This document shows, one piece after another, positions 35,076-44,023 of a stretch of 64,000 nucleotides of DNA (position 1 is the first letter of the stretch; every line of letters starts with the position of its first letter). The DNA comes from Acidaminobacter sp. GTDB taxonomy: Bacteria; Bacillota; Clostridia; Peptostreptococcales; Acidaminobacteraceae. A model generated the notes under the pieces. It was not told the origin of the DNA, did no database searches, and worked only from the letters and a program-made list of their open reading frames with translations. Made by a program: the position numbers and the translations under genes. The stretch covers positions 124,001 through 188,000 of the forward strand of contig NZ_JAOTSB010000003.1 of NCBI RefSeq assembly GCF_030247605.1. The letters are read 5' to 3'.

Positions 35076-35108
35076 TGAGACAGTAGAATATTTCTACTGT
35101 CTCATTTT
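35076..35108 (+). terminator. Terminator after tctA
   Basis: A perfect 13-bp stem (TGAGACAGTAGAA at 35076-35088 with its complement at 35092-35104) followed by TTTTC. The A+T-rich sequence from 35110 to 35301 probably holds the promoter for the following genes, but no clear -35/-10 pair was found. Confidence 0.9.
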
Positions 35109-35301
35109 CTAAATAACGGGAATCACCGCTGCGCAATTCGATTCTGAAGCAGATTAGGTTCAAATTTTCCATCCGAAATCTATCTTTATAAGTATTTTTA
35201 ATTTTTTATACAAACTCTACTGGCATTTTTTAAAATTATCAATTAATATGTTACATAAGATTCTGTTTGCTCACGAGACAGAATTCAAACGAGGTGCAGA
35301 T

Positions 35302-36348
35302 ATGATAGATTTTATGCTGACGCTTTGCATCGGTGCAGTGATTGGCTATATGTTTTTTAAACTTAAGGTACCAGGCGGTATGATGGTAGGCAGCATCGTT
35401 GGTGTATCGGCACTCAATATTTTGACTGGCCATGCTCTGATGCCCGCAGCTGCGAAATTGTCTGCGCAAATCATAGCGGGCGCCTTTATTGGCGTCAGTG
35501 TAGAAAAGGAAGATTTAATAAGACTAAAAAAAATCTGGAGACCTGCGATCACATTGGTGAGCGGCATGATGATTTTGAATCTGATCTCCGGTTATTTAAT
35601 ATACAAATTTAGTCCCCTTGATTTAGTGACTTCTTTGATGTGCGCCGTCCCCGGCGGAATGAGCGATATCCCCATTATAAGCGCTGACATGGGCGCAGAT
35701 GCGTCAAAGGTTGCCGTCATGCAGTTTATAAGATTAGTGGCAGGCATTGGCGTGTTCCCGGGCATGATAGCATTTATTGCCAAGCGCAGGCATGAGGACG
35801 TCAGGCCTGTCAAGGTCAACACTAGAAAATCTGCAGTCACTGAAGACCCAACACTTATATTTTTGACGACAATGGCAGTGGCAATTGTCGCTGGCCTTGT
35901 TGGAAAAGCAGTCGGAATTCCGGCAGGCGCATTGCTGTTTGCGCTCATCAGTGTGATTATTTTGAAAATGACAAAGCATAAAGCTTGGCTTCCGAAGTGG
36001 ATCAAGCGATTGGCTCAAGTTCTTTCCGGGGCTTATATAGGAAGCGGCATCTTTATGGCAGACGTCTTGGAGATTCGATTTTTGGCGATCCCTGCAATAA
36101 TCCTTCTTTTTGGATATTTTTGTGCGTGTTTGCTGATTGGCTGGTTCATACATAACAAGTTTGGAATGACGCTGAAGGAATCTATGCTCGCAGCAACACC
36201 CGCCGGTGCCTCGGACATGGCCTTGATAGCTTCTGATTTAGGGATTGAGGGTACAGATGTGGTCGTCCTTCAGATCATCAGAATGCTATTTGTTGTCTTA
36301 ATTTTTCCTCAAGTCATTAATCTGATTGTGCTCTTAGCTGGGAGGTAA
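35302..36348 (+). CDS. AbrB-family (PF05145) membrane protein
   Basis: A 348-residue polytopic protein with two similar halves. Each contains the family pattern PxGASDMALIASDLG or PGGMSDIPIISADMG (residues near 130 and 300), typical of the AbrB/ammonia-monooxygenase-like putative transporters often found next to tct or TRAP genes. The start is ATG 35302 with GAGGTG 6 bases upstream; the open frame to 35248 is not used. Its function in citrate use is unknown; it may be an accessory carrier or exporter. Confidence 0.82.
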   Translation: MIDFMLTLCIGAVIGYMFFKLKVPGGMMVGSIVGVSALNILTGHALMPAAAKLSAQIIAGAFIGVSVEKEDLIRLKKIWRPAITLVSGMMILNLISGYLIYKFSPLDLVTSLMCAVPGGMSDIPIISADMGADASKVAVMQFIRLVAGIGVFPGMIAFIAKRRHEDVRPVKVNTRKSAVTEDPTLIFLTTMAVAIVAGLVGKAVGIPAGALLFALISVIILKMTKHKAWLPKWIKRLAQVLSGAYIGSGIFMADVLEIRFLAIPAIILLFGYFCACLLIGWFIHNKFGMTLKESMLAATPAGASDMALIASDLGIEGTDVVVLQIIRMLFVVLIFPQVINLIVLLAGR

Positions 36349-36352
36349 GAAT

Positions 36353-37423
36353 ATGTTTGAAGAACGTAAGCTTCGCAGCATAGATGCGGCTGAACCGCTG
36401 CTGAAGCGCTGTGGTCTTAAAGTTCCGGCCGGCGTTGATTACACCGTAGGCATATTCTCATCTTCAGAGGGAAAACTCATCGCAACAGGTTCCTTAAAAG
36501 GTGACATGATTCAGGGTTTGGCGGTTGATCCGGAGACCCAGGGAGAAGATCTTTCTGCCAAAGTGCTGACGCATTTGATTAATCATGCCATCGACGCAGG
36601 GCGCCACACACTTTATTTGTTTACTAAACCGGAGAGCGCGCAAAAACTATCGGCAGTAGGCTTTAGAATCATTGCAGAAGCCAGACCCTATGCAGCTTTA
36701 ATGGAGTGGGGGACAATTGGCATCCAACATTATGTCGAAAAGCTGAAAAAACTGGCTGAGGCTGATCCCGGTGAAGCGTCTGCCGTCGTTGTCAACTGCA
36801 ATCCCTTTACTTTAGGACATCAATATTTGATTGAAACTGCCGCGTCGCGCAGCCGTAAGGTCTATGTGATCGTGGTTGAGGAAGACCAGTCCGTGTTCCC
36901 GTTTGAGGATCGAATAGAGCTGGTCCGCAAAGGCACGGCGCACCTTAAGAACGTCACAGTGATCGCAGGCGGACGCTATGTGGTTTCTTCGCTGACGTTC
37001 CCTTCCTATTTCACTCGGGACAGCGAATTTGCAGCAGCCCACAGTGCTATGGACGTTGCGCTGTTCTTAAACTACATAGTGCCTGCTCTTGGCATCACCA
37101 AACGCTTTGTCGGCACAGAACCATACTCGGAAGTCACAGAGGCCTACAACCAGGCCATGAAATCCATTTTAATCCCTGCGGGTGTCAAGCTTGAAGTCAT
37201 AGAGCGTAAACGCCTGAAAAGTGGTGAAGAGGACCACGCGATCAGCGCCTCACGGGTCAGACGTTACATTGCGGAAGGACGCATTGAGGACCTTAAGGAT
37301 CATGTACCACACACAACCTACGAGTATCTAATTTCGAATCGAGCCTTCGACGTTGTAAAAAAACTGAGAAGTGGCGATAAATCCGCTCAAGGCTATGTGG
37401 AAGACAGCGTCACGAAACGTTGA
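36353..37423 (+). CDS. citC: [Citrate (pro-3S)-lyase] ligase
   Basis: A 356-residue enzyme that reactivates citrate lyase by acetylating the carrier prosthetic group with ATP and acetate. An N-terminal GNAT-like region (1-115) precedes a nucleotidyltransferase domain with VVNCNPFTLGHQYLIE, the HxGH-like motif of the family, and a late ISASRVRRYI (ISxSxVR) motif. It begins 4 bases after the AbrB-like gene behind GGGAGG. The full set of lyase maturation genes is present in the window. Confidence 0.95.
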   Translation: MFEERKLRSIDAAEPLLKRCGLKVPAGVDYTVGIFSSSEGKLIATGSLKGDMIQGLAVDPETQGEDLSAKVLTHLINHAIDAGRHTLYLFTKPESAQKLSAVGFRIIAEARPYAALMEWGTIGIQHYVEKLKKLAEADPGEASAVVVNCNPFTLGHQYLIETAASRSRKVYVIVVEEDQSVFPFEDRIELVRKGTAHLKNVTVIAGGRYVVSSLTFPSYFTRDSEFAAAHSAMDVALFLNYIVPALGITKRFVGTEPYSEVTEAYNQAMKSILIPAGVKLEVIERKRLKSGEEDHAISASRVRRYIAEGRIEDLKDHVPHTTYEYLISNRAFDVVKKLRSGDKSAQGYVEDSVTKR

Positions 37424-37471
37424 CAGAAGCCATATAGAAATCTGAGTTATCATGAAGAAGAGGTGAAGAGA

Positions 37472-38680
37472 ATGGCAAAGATCCAAATGAAGACGCCCCT
37501 CGTTGAAATTGATGGGGACGAAATGACCAGAATGATCTGGAAAATGGTAAAAGAGGAACTGCTCGAGCCGTTTATTGATTTGAAAACGGAGTACTTCGAT
37601 CTTGGTCTGGAGTATCGCGAAAACACGAAAGACCAAGTCACCGTAGATGCGGCCAACGCCATCAAGCGTCTGGGCGTCGGCGTTAAGTGCGCTACGATCA
37701 CACCAAATGCAGATCGTGTCAAAGAGTACAATTTGACAGAAATGTGGAAGAGCCCAAATGGAACAATTAGAGCTATTCTTGATGGGACTGTCTTCAGAAA
37801 GCCCATCCTGGTGGATGGATTCACTTCCTTCGTGCCGACCTGGAAAGAGCCTATTACAATCGCCCGTCACGCCTATGGCGATCTCTACAAGGGCGTCGAA
37901 TTCAAGGTAGAGGGTCCATGTGAAGCGGAATTGGTCATCAAAAAGCCGGATGGCACAACGGAAACTCAAACGATTCACAAGTTTAAAGGCGCTGGTGTGG
38001 TTCAGGGCATTCACAATACCAACGAATCCATCAGCAGTTTTGCTAAAGCCTGCTTCCAGTTCGCACTGGATCAGAAGCAGGATCTTCTGTTCTCAGCAAA
38101 AGATACCATTTCCAAGAAATATGACCACACCTTCAAAGATCTTTTCAACGAGATCTTTGACGCAGAGTTCAAAACAGCGTTTGAAGAGGGCGGCATTCAA
38201 TACACCTACACCTTAATTGATGATGCTGTCGCAAGGATCATGCGCTCTGAAGGCGGCCTGATCTGGGCTTGTAAGAACTATGATGGCGATGTTATGTCCG
38301 ACATGGTGGCAGCCGCGTTTGGCAGTCTTGCCATGATGACCTCAGTACTCGTTTCTCCTACGGGAGAATTTGAATACGAAGCAGCCCACGGCACTGTAAC
38401 GCGCCACTACTATCAATATCTCAAAGGGGTTCAAACTTCTACCAATCCAATCGCGACGCTGTTCGCATGGACAGGCGGATTGAAAAAACGCGGTGAACTG
38501 GATGAGATCCCGGAACTGGTTCATTTCGCGGAGCAGCTTGAAGTGGCTTCCATTGAGACGCTTAAAAAAGGCATCATGACAAAAGATTTGATCCCGCTTT
38601 CTTCAAATCCTGATAAGCAGGAAGTGACAACAGCCGGACTGATCGCTGCCATCCGAGGGACTTTGGAGAGCATGCTCTAA
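37472..38680 (+). CDS. icd: NADP-dependent isocitrate dehydrogenase, eukaryote-like dimeric type
   Basis: A 402-residue enzyme whose N-terminus (EIDGDEMTRMIWKMVKEEL, then VKCATITPNADRVKE and KSPNGTIRAILDGTVFR) matches the homodimeric NADP isocitrate dehydrogenases also found in mitochondria and cytosol of eukaryotes, not the Icd of E. coli or Bacillus. The substrate serine and arginines lie in SPNGTIR, and metal acids in DGDVMSDMVA. The start is ATG 37472 because GAGGTG is 6 bases upstream; GTG 37463 is part of that site. It makes 2-oxoglutarate and NADPH from isocitrate supplied by AcnA. Confidence 0.95.
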   Translation: MAKIQMKTPLVEIDGDEMTRMIWKMVKEELLEPFIDLKTEYFDLGLEYRENTKDQVTVDAANAIKRLGVGVKCATITPNADRVKEYNLTEMWKSPNGTIRAILDGTVFRKPILVDGFTSFVPTWKEPITIARHAYGDLYKGVEFKVEGPCEAELVIKKPDGTTETQTIHKFKGAGVVQGIHNTNESISSFAKACFQFALDQKQDLLFSAKDTISKKYDHTFKDLFNEIFDAEFKTAFEEGGIQYTYTLIDDAVARIMRSEGGLIWACKNYDGDVMSDMVAAAFGSLAMMTSVLVSPTGEFEYEAAHGTVTRHYYQYLKGVQTSTNPIATLFAWTGGLKKRGELDEIPELVHFAEQLEVASIETLKKGIMTKDLIPLSSNPDKQEVTTAGLIAAIRGTLESML

Positions 38681-38766
38681 ACCGCCTGTCAGATTCACAA
38701 CGCTTTCATTAGAAATGAAATGTAAATTTGACCTAGGTTAGTGGTTCTTAAAGGAGAAATAGTGAC

Positions 38767-40239
38767 ATGACAAATCATAGCCAATCTGCTCTGACCCTGG
38801 AAATGGTCTTAAACGCCAAGGAGCGCCGGGCTGGAGTGCAGGAACAGCTCAGAATGGAATATAGTGCTGTTGTAGTCAGTATGACTCTAAATATGCCTGG
38901 GTCCGTCAAGTACAGGCCAGAGTGGATTGGTATGCTTTATGACGCGGCGGCAGAAGTCAGACGCACCTGCCTGTGTCACAACATGGTCATCCTTGAAGAG
39001 CGGATGCTTCACGATCCTGCCGGCGCGACACTTCTTATGGCACTGCATGGCGACCCTAATGAAATAAAAGGCATTGCAGTTGCCCTTGAAGATTTAAAAC
39101 CTTGGGGACGCCTTCTCGACCTGGATGTCTTCAGTGCTTCCGGTGAACAGATCAACCGTTCTTCGTTGGGCCTGTCCTCAAGAAAGTGTCTGGTATGTGA
39201 AGAAGTGGCGGCGGTGTGTGTGCGGGCCATGCGTCATGACAGAGAAGAAGTCATTGCTGCGGCTATGCAGCTTGCGAAGCGATTCTCGGATCGTGTTTCA
39301 GTGACTGAAGAGCCTGACATACCCCAGTTGGAGATCGCCAGAAAAATTGGCCAGCTGTCTCTGGAAGCCATGCTCATGGAGGTTGCGGCAACCCCTGCGC
39401 CGGGCTTGGTGGACAGGTTCAATTCAGGGGCCCATGATGACATGGATATCACGACCTTTTTAAGAAGCAGCAGCGCTTTGTCAAGTGCTATGACCGACTT
39501 GGCCCTGGCGGGGATTGAGCACGAAGGTCCATTGCCGGAGCTTCTGTCGAAAATCCGAAGGATTGGCATTCGCGCTGAACACGAGATGTATAGTGCTACC
39601 CTCGGTGTGAATACACAAAAGGGACTGCTGTTCCTGCTGGGGATTTTGACGGCGGCGGCGGGGGTTGTCCTGCGACCATCGGCAAAAGCCCTGGTTGAAA
39701 ACGGTCCATTAAATCCTGAAGTGATCGCCCAGCGGGCTGCTGAAATTTGTGCGGGACTGATTGAACGCGAGCTTGAGGTGCTGCATCACAAAAGGCCGGA
39801 CAGGCAGCTGACTGCCGGTGAGCATTATTATTTGGCCCATGGATTTACCGGGGTCAGAGGCGAAATTGAGGCGGGGCTGCCATCGGTTTTTGAGGCGGGT
39901 CTGCCAAGACTTAGAGAGGCTTTGAACCAGGGCGCCTCGGACAACGATGCGCTGGTACACGCGCTCCTCGGTTTAATGACCCATACCGAAGACACCACTA
40001 TTTTGCACCGGCACGACCTGGAAACGTTAAAGCACGTTCAGTCTGAGGCTGCTGAGATTCTCAGCTCAGGCGGCTATCTGACACCTGAGGGGCGCCAAAT
40101 GACGGAGGCGCTGGACCGGCATTACACAAGTGCCAGGATCAGCCCGGGGGGCTCTGCGGATCTTCTCGCTGTGACCTGGTTTCTTCACCGCATGGCAGAG
40201 ATGTTTTCTGCCGATGGTCAAATAACGCCAAAGTCATAA
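38767..40239 (+). CDS. citXG: CitX-CitG fusion: holo-ACP synthase and triphosphoribosyl-dephospho-CoA synthase
   Basis: A 490-residue two-domain protein. Residues 1-180 are CitX-like, with WGRLLDLDVFSASGEQINRSSLGLSSRKCLVCEEVAAVCVRAMRHDREEV. This domain transfers the prosthetic group to the CitD serine. Residues from about 195 are CitG-like, with EVAATPAPGLVDRFNSGAHDDMDITTFLRSS, NTQKGLLFLLGIL and a C-terminal helical core, and make triphosphoribosyl-dephospho-CoA from ATP and dephospho-CoA. The fusion is known in some bacteria. It starts with ATG after AAAGGAG. Two exact copies of the dispersed word (39674 and 40209) are in the CitG half, in opposite orientation and different frames. Confidence 0.94.
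   Translation: MTNHSQSALTLEMVLNAKERRAGVQEQLRMEYSAVVVSMTLNMPGSVKYRPEWIGMLYDAAAEVRRTCLCHNMVILEERMLHDPAGATLLMALHGDPNEIKGIAVALEDLKPWGRLLDLDVFSASGEQINRSSLGLSSRKCLVCEEVAAVCVRAMRHDREEVIAAAMQLAKRFSDRVSVTEEPDIPQLEIARKIGQLSLEAMLMEVAATPAPGLVDRFNSGAHDDMDITTFLRSSSALSSAMTDLALAGIEHEGPLPELLSKIRRIGIRAEHEMYSATLGVNTQKGLLFLLGILTAAAGVVLRPSAKALVENGPLNPEVIAQRAAEICAGLIERELEVLHHKRPDRQLTAGEHYYLAHGFTGVRGEIEAGLPSVFEAGLPRLREALNQGASDNDALVHALLGLMTHTEDTTILHRHDLETLKHVQSEAAEILSSGGYLTPEGRQMTEALDRHYTSARISPGGSADLLAVTWFLHRMAEMFSADGQITPKS
39674..39684 (+). repeat. Dispersed word GACCATCGGCA, exact copy (coding, Pro-Ser-Ala frame)
   Basis: In citXG, read as CCA TCG GCA. It is the first copy after the motif-free citrate region. Confidence 0.8.
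40209..40219 (-). repeat. Dispersed word, exact copy (coding, Ala-Asp-Gly frame)
   Basis: TGCCGATGGTC near the end of citXG, read as GCC GAT GGT and preceded by TTTTC. Confidence 0.8.
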
Positions 40240-40309
40240 CATCTATTGCACTGATTCAATGTACTGCAGAGGTTCAATTTTAAGCTGCAGTTGAAAAGGA
40301 GGAAATATT

Positions 40310-43018
40310 GTGTCCAAATTTCAACCAATGGTTCAGGCAAAAACCTTAGAAGTTGCTGATGAGAAGTTTTTATACTATGACATCAACGAACTGGAAGCCA
40401 TGGGAATGGGCAAGGTCAGCCAGCTCCCCTATTCCATTAAGGTACTTCTCGAAGCAGCGATTCGCAATTATGATGAATTTGCAACGACTAAAGAGCATGT
40501 GATGCAAATAGCGAAATGGGCGGAAGGCTATGGCAAAGGCCAGGAAATTCCTTTCCAGCCGGCTCGAATTGTTCTACAGGATTTTACAGGTGTTCCTGTT
40601 GTCGTCGATCTTGCGGCTATGAGATCCTTCGTCGCAAGAATGGGGCAGGATCCTACTGTGGTTAATCCGCTTATTCCGGTCGACTTAGTCATTGACCACT
40701 CTGTAATGGTAGACTATTTTGGTTCGGATGAGGCCATGGACTTAAACACGGAGCTTGAATTCCAGCGCAATGACGAGCGCTACAAGTTCTTGAAATGGGC
40801 ACAAAAATCATTTAAGAACTTTAAGGCGGTACCGCCTGCTTCCGGTATCATTCACCAGGTCAATCTTGAGTACCTCGCGACTGGGGTGTTTAAGAAGGAA
40901 ACGGCTGAAGGTGTGGTCGTCTATCCTGACTCTCTGGTTGGTACGGACTCACACACTACTCAGATCAACGGCCTTGGGGTTGTGGGCTGGGGTGTTGGCG
41001 GCATTGAGGCGGAAGCCTGCATGCTCGGTCAGCCGCTCTTCTTTGTTACACCTGAAGTGGTCGGTGTCAAACTGACCGGGAAACTTCCTGAAGGCGTCAA
41101 CGCAACGGATCTTGCCTTGACTGTGACAGAGATGCTTAGAAAACATAAAGTTGTAGATAAATTCGTCGAATTCTATGGCGAAGGCGTCCATGGCATGAGT
41201 TTGCCGGACCGTGCAACAGTGGCCAACATGTCTCCGGAATATGGCGCAACCATGGGCTATTTCCCTGTAGATGATGAAACCATGAATTATATGCTTCAGA
41301 CGGGCAGAGATGAGAAACTGGTGGAACTGTGCCGCGCTTATTACAAAGCTCAGGGAATGTACAGTGTTCCCGGCGAGGCTGAGAAAGTTTATACTACAAA
41401 GCTTGAGCTGGACCTTTCAAAGGTGGAGCCTTCTCTTGCAGGACCAAAGCGTCCTCAGGACCGCGTGCCGCTCAGCGCCATGAAAGAGACTTTCAAAAAG
41501 GCGTTGTCAGCACCGGTTGCAGAGAGGGGTTTTGCCCTGGATGAGGCAGCTGCTTCTAAAACTGTGGACATAAATTGGGAAGATGGTACAGTTGAAACGC
41601 TGCGTGCGGGCTCTGTTGCCATTGCGTCCATTACAAGCTGTACGAATACATCGAATCCAAGTGTCATGCTGGGTGCCGGACTTGTGGCAAAAAAAGCTGT
41701 CGCTATGGGTCTTAAGCCTCCTAAATATGTAAAAACCAGCCTGACGCCGGGTTCACGCGTCGTTACCGAATATCTGATTGCCGGTGGCGTCATGGAGGAT
41801 TTGAAAAAGATTGGCTTCCACGTCACAGGCTATGGCTGCGGAACTTGTATTGGCAACTCCGGGCCGCTTCCGGCACCTGTCGCCAAGGCAGTCGACGAGC
41901 ATGACATGACGGTCGCTGCGGTCGTCAGTGCCAACAGAAACTTTGAAGGCCGTGTCCATGCTCAAGTTAAAGCCAACTTCCTGGCGTCTCCTATGCTGGT
42001 CGTCGTTTATGCGCTGGCTGGACGCGTAGATCTGGATTTCGCGACTGAGCCGGTGGCTTATAATGATAAGAATGAACCGGTCTACTTCAAGGATCTCTGG
42101 CCAACCAATGCTGAGATTCATGACCTGGTTAAGAAAACTGTCACGTCTGAAATGTTTAAATCCAGCTACGAAAAGATTTACAGCGCGAATCCACAATGGG
42201 ATGCGGTTGAAGTTGAAGAGAAAGCGCTTTACAGCTGGGATCCAAAATCCACTTATGTTCAGGAGCCGCCTTATTTTGAAGGCATGAAACCTGAAGTGGA
42301 TGATATCAAGCCTATTGATAATGCTACAGTGCTCGGTGTCTTTGGCGACTCCATCACCACAGACCACTTATCACCGGCTGGCAATATTGGAGTCAACAGC
42401 CCAGCGGGGCAGTATCTGATTGCAAACGGTGTTGAGAAAGCAGACTTTAACTCCTACGGCGCCCGCCGAGGCAATCATGAAGTCATGATGCGCGGTACGC
42501 TTGCCAATATTCGAATCCGAAACGTTTTGGCGAATGGGAAAGAGGGCGGCTATACAACTTGCTTCATGAACAATGAAGTCATGCCAATCTACGATGCAGC
42601 TATGATTTACCAAGCGGATGGCAGAAACCTGATCATTCTTGCTGGTAAGGAATACGGCACCGGCAGCTCCCGTGACTGGGCGGCAAAAGGGGTTTATCTC
42701 CTAGGTGTGAAGGCAGTTATTGCTGAAAGCTATGAAAGAATCCACAGAAGCAATCTGATTGGCATGGGTGTGCTCCCGCTCCAATTTGTTGAGGGTGAAA
42801 GCCGTGAAAGCCTCGGACTTACCGGGGAAGAGACCTTCTCTATTGCGGGTCTTTCCAATGATCTTAAGCCTAGGGCGCTGGTCGATGTGACAGCGGTTGC
42901 CAAGGATGGAACGTCTAAGACCTTCAAGGTTCAAAGCAGAATAGACAGTTTGGTGGAAATTGACTACTATCGCAACGGCGGAATCTTGCAGAAGGTTTTG
43001 AGGGATATGACGAAGTAA
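40310..43018 (+). CDS. acnA: Aconitate hydratase A
   Basis: A 902-residue AcnA/IRP-type aconitase. The 4Fe-4S ligands are visible as SCTNTSNPSVM (first cysteine) and CGTCIGNSG (second and third). The active-site segments DSLVGTDSHTTQINGLGVVGWGVGGIEAE and GSSRDWAAKG are intact. It interconverts citrate and isocitrate and so links citrate uptake with Icd, encoded one gene upstream. It begins at GTG 40310 after AAAGGAGGAAA. As in other AcnA proteins, a second role in RNA binding is possible when the cluster is lost. Confidence 0.97.
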   Translation: MSKFQPMVQAKTLEVADEKFLYYDINELEAMGMGKVSQLPYSIKVLLEAAIRNYDEFATTKEHVMQIAKWAEGYGKGQEIPFQPARIVLQDFTGVPVVVDLAAMRSFVARMGQDPTVVNPLIPVDLVIDHSVMVDYFGSDEAMDLNTELEFQRNDERYKFLKWAQKSFKNFKAVPPASGIIHQVNLEYLATGVFKKETAEGVVVYPDSLVGTDSHTTQINGLGVVGWGVGGIEAEACMLGQPLFFVTPEVVGVKLTGKLPEGVNATDLALTVTEMLRKHKVVDKFVEFYGEGVHGMSLPDRATVANMSPEYGATMGYFPVDDETMNYMLQTGRDEKLVELCRAYYKAQGMYSVPGEAEKVYTTKLELDLSKVEPSLAGPKRPQDRVPLSAMKETFKKALSAPVAERGFALDEAAASKTVDINWEDGTVETLRAGSVAIASITSCTNTSNPSVMLGAGLVAKKAVAMGLKPPKYVKTSLTPGSRVVTEYLIAGGVMEDLKKIGFHVTGYGCGTCIGNSGPLPAPVAKAVDEHDMTVAAVVSANRNFEGRVHAQVKANFLASPMLVVVYALAGRVDLDFATEPVAYNDKNEPVYFKDLWPTNAEIHDLVKKTVTSEMFKSSYEKIYSANPQWDAVEVEEKALYSWDPKSTYVQEPPYFEGMKPEVDDIKPIDNATVLGVFGDSITTDHLSPAGNIGVNSPAGQYLIANGVEKADFNSYGARRGNHEVMMRGTLANIRIRNVLANGKEGGYTTCFMNNEVMPIYDAAMIYQADGRNLIILAGKEYGTGSSRDWAAKGVYLLGVKAVIAESYERIHRSNLIGMGVLPLQFVEGESRESLGLTGEETFSIAGLSNDLKPRALVDVTAVAKDGTSKTFKVQSRIDSLVEIDYYRNGGILQKVLRDMTK

Positions 43019-43043
43019 TTTCTAATGGAACGAAAAAAGGAAG

Positions 43044-43134
43044 AAACTCGGAGTCGATAGGTTAAAGCCGCAGACACCGAGTTTCTTCTCGCGAGACTCA
43101 AAGATGAGAAACTTGGTGTCAGACACCCAGTTTC
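43044..43134. repeat. Palindromic repeats of the GTGTCAGACACC family
   Basis: Two elements lie between acnA and the sirtuin gene. The first (43044-43088) has ends GAAACTCGG and CCGAGTTTC around a diverged centre containing GTCGATAGG and GCAGACACC; a very similar element occurs at 63412. The second (43109-43134) has AAACTTGGTGTC and a slightly degenerate complement. Together they fill most of the 134-base gap. Confidence 0.85.
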
Positions 43135-43152
43135 AGTTTGGAGGATCAGCCC

Positions 43153-43932
43153 ATGAAAATCATTCGGGACAGCAGTCATTTGTCCGGGGATGCCGCCAAG
43201 CTCGCACAGTGGATTAAAGAAGCCCGCCATATCGTCTTTTTTGGAGGCGCGGGGGTGTCCACAGAGAGCGGCGTGCCGGACTTCAGAAGTGAAAAAGGCC
43301 TGTATCAAGCGGTGGAAGCTTATGGGTATCCCCCAGAAACAATTTTAAGCCGCTCGTTTTTTTTACAGCATCCTGAGGTGTTCTTTAAATATTACTTTGA
43401 ACAGATTCTCTACCCGGACGCCCTGCCTAACCGGGCCCATACGGCGTTGGCAGAGCTGGAAAGCCGCGGTTTGGATGTCACGGTCGTCACCCAGAACATA
43501 GACGGACTCCATCAGCTTGGAGGCAGCAAAGCCGTGATCGAGCTTCACGGAACAGTGCACGAGAACTACTGTGTGCGCTGTGGAGAGCGGTATGACCTCG
43601 GCTTTATCCTTGCAGCTCAGGGCGCCATTCCTAAATGCCTGAAATGTCATGGCACCGTTCGGCCGGATGTGGTGCTGTATGAAGAACCGTTAAAGGGTGA
43701 AGTGATCCAGGCAGCCGCAGAGGCGGTGGATCAGGCGGATCTGCTGATTGTAGGCGGAACCTCCCTGGTAGTTTATCCGGCGGCGGGACTCGTCAGGGGC
43801 TACTCAGGCGGACGGCTGGTGCTCGTCAACAAGAGTACGACTCCGCTGGACAACAAGGCGGATTTGGTCATACAGGACAATGTGGCTGTGGTCTTGGATG
43901 ACGTTGCAGCTTTGTGTTTTGTTGAGGAATGA
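43153..43932 (+). CDS. cobB: Sir2-family NAD-dependent protein deacylase
   Basis: A 259-residue sirtuin. The NAD site has GGAGVSTESGVPDFRS, the ribose pocket has TQNIDGLHQLGG, and the catalytic histidine is in ELHGTV. Zinc is held by CVRC and CLKC (residues near 135 and 160). It removes acyl groups from protein lysines and makes O-acetyl-ADP-ribose; in bacteria acetyl-CoA synthetase is a known target. The start is ATG 43153, 8 bases after GGAGGA; a TTG at 43138 adds five residues that are in fact the ribosome site. It stands alone between repeats and a terminator. Confidence 0.93.
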   Translation: MKIIRDSSHLSGDAAKLAQWIKEARHIVFFGGAGVSTESGVPDFRSEKGLYQAVEAYGYPPETILSRSFFLQHPEVFFKYYFEQILYPDALPNRAHTALAELESRGLDVTVVTQNIDGLHQLGGSKAVIELHGTVHENYCVRCGERYDLGFILAAQGAIPKCLKCHGTVRPDVVLYEEPLKGEVIQAAAEAVDQADLLIVGGTSLVVYPAAGLVRGYSGGRLVLVNKSTTPLDNKADLVIQDNVAVVLDDVAALCFVEE

Positions 43933-44018
43933 AACCATCGGCAAAAAAATAAATAGCAGGGTCTCTTTAGCTCGCACGCGCATGGATTAGCGCAGGCTGA
44001 TAGAGGCTCTGCTTTTTT
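43933..44018. terminator. Bidirectional terminator with the dispersed word after the sirtuin gene
   Basis: AACCATCGGCA (one mismatch to the dispersed word) begins directly after the stop codon and runs into AAAAAAATAAAT. A 12-bp stem with wobbles follows (AGCAGGGTCTCT at 43955-43966 with 44002-44013) and then TTTTTT. Read from the minus-strand gene the order is hairpin, T tract, TGCCGATGGT. Confidence 0.85.
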
Positions 44019-44023
44019 GTGAT

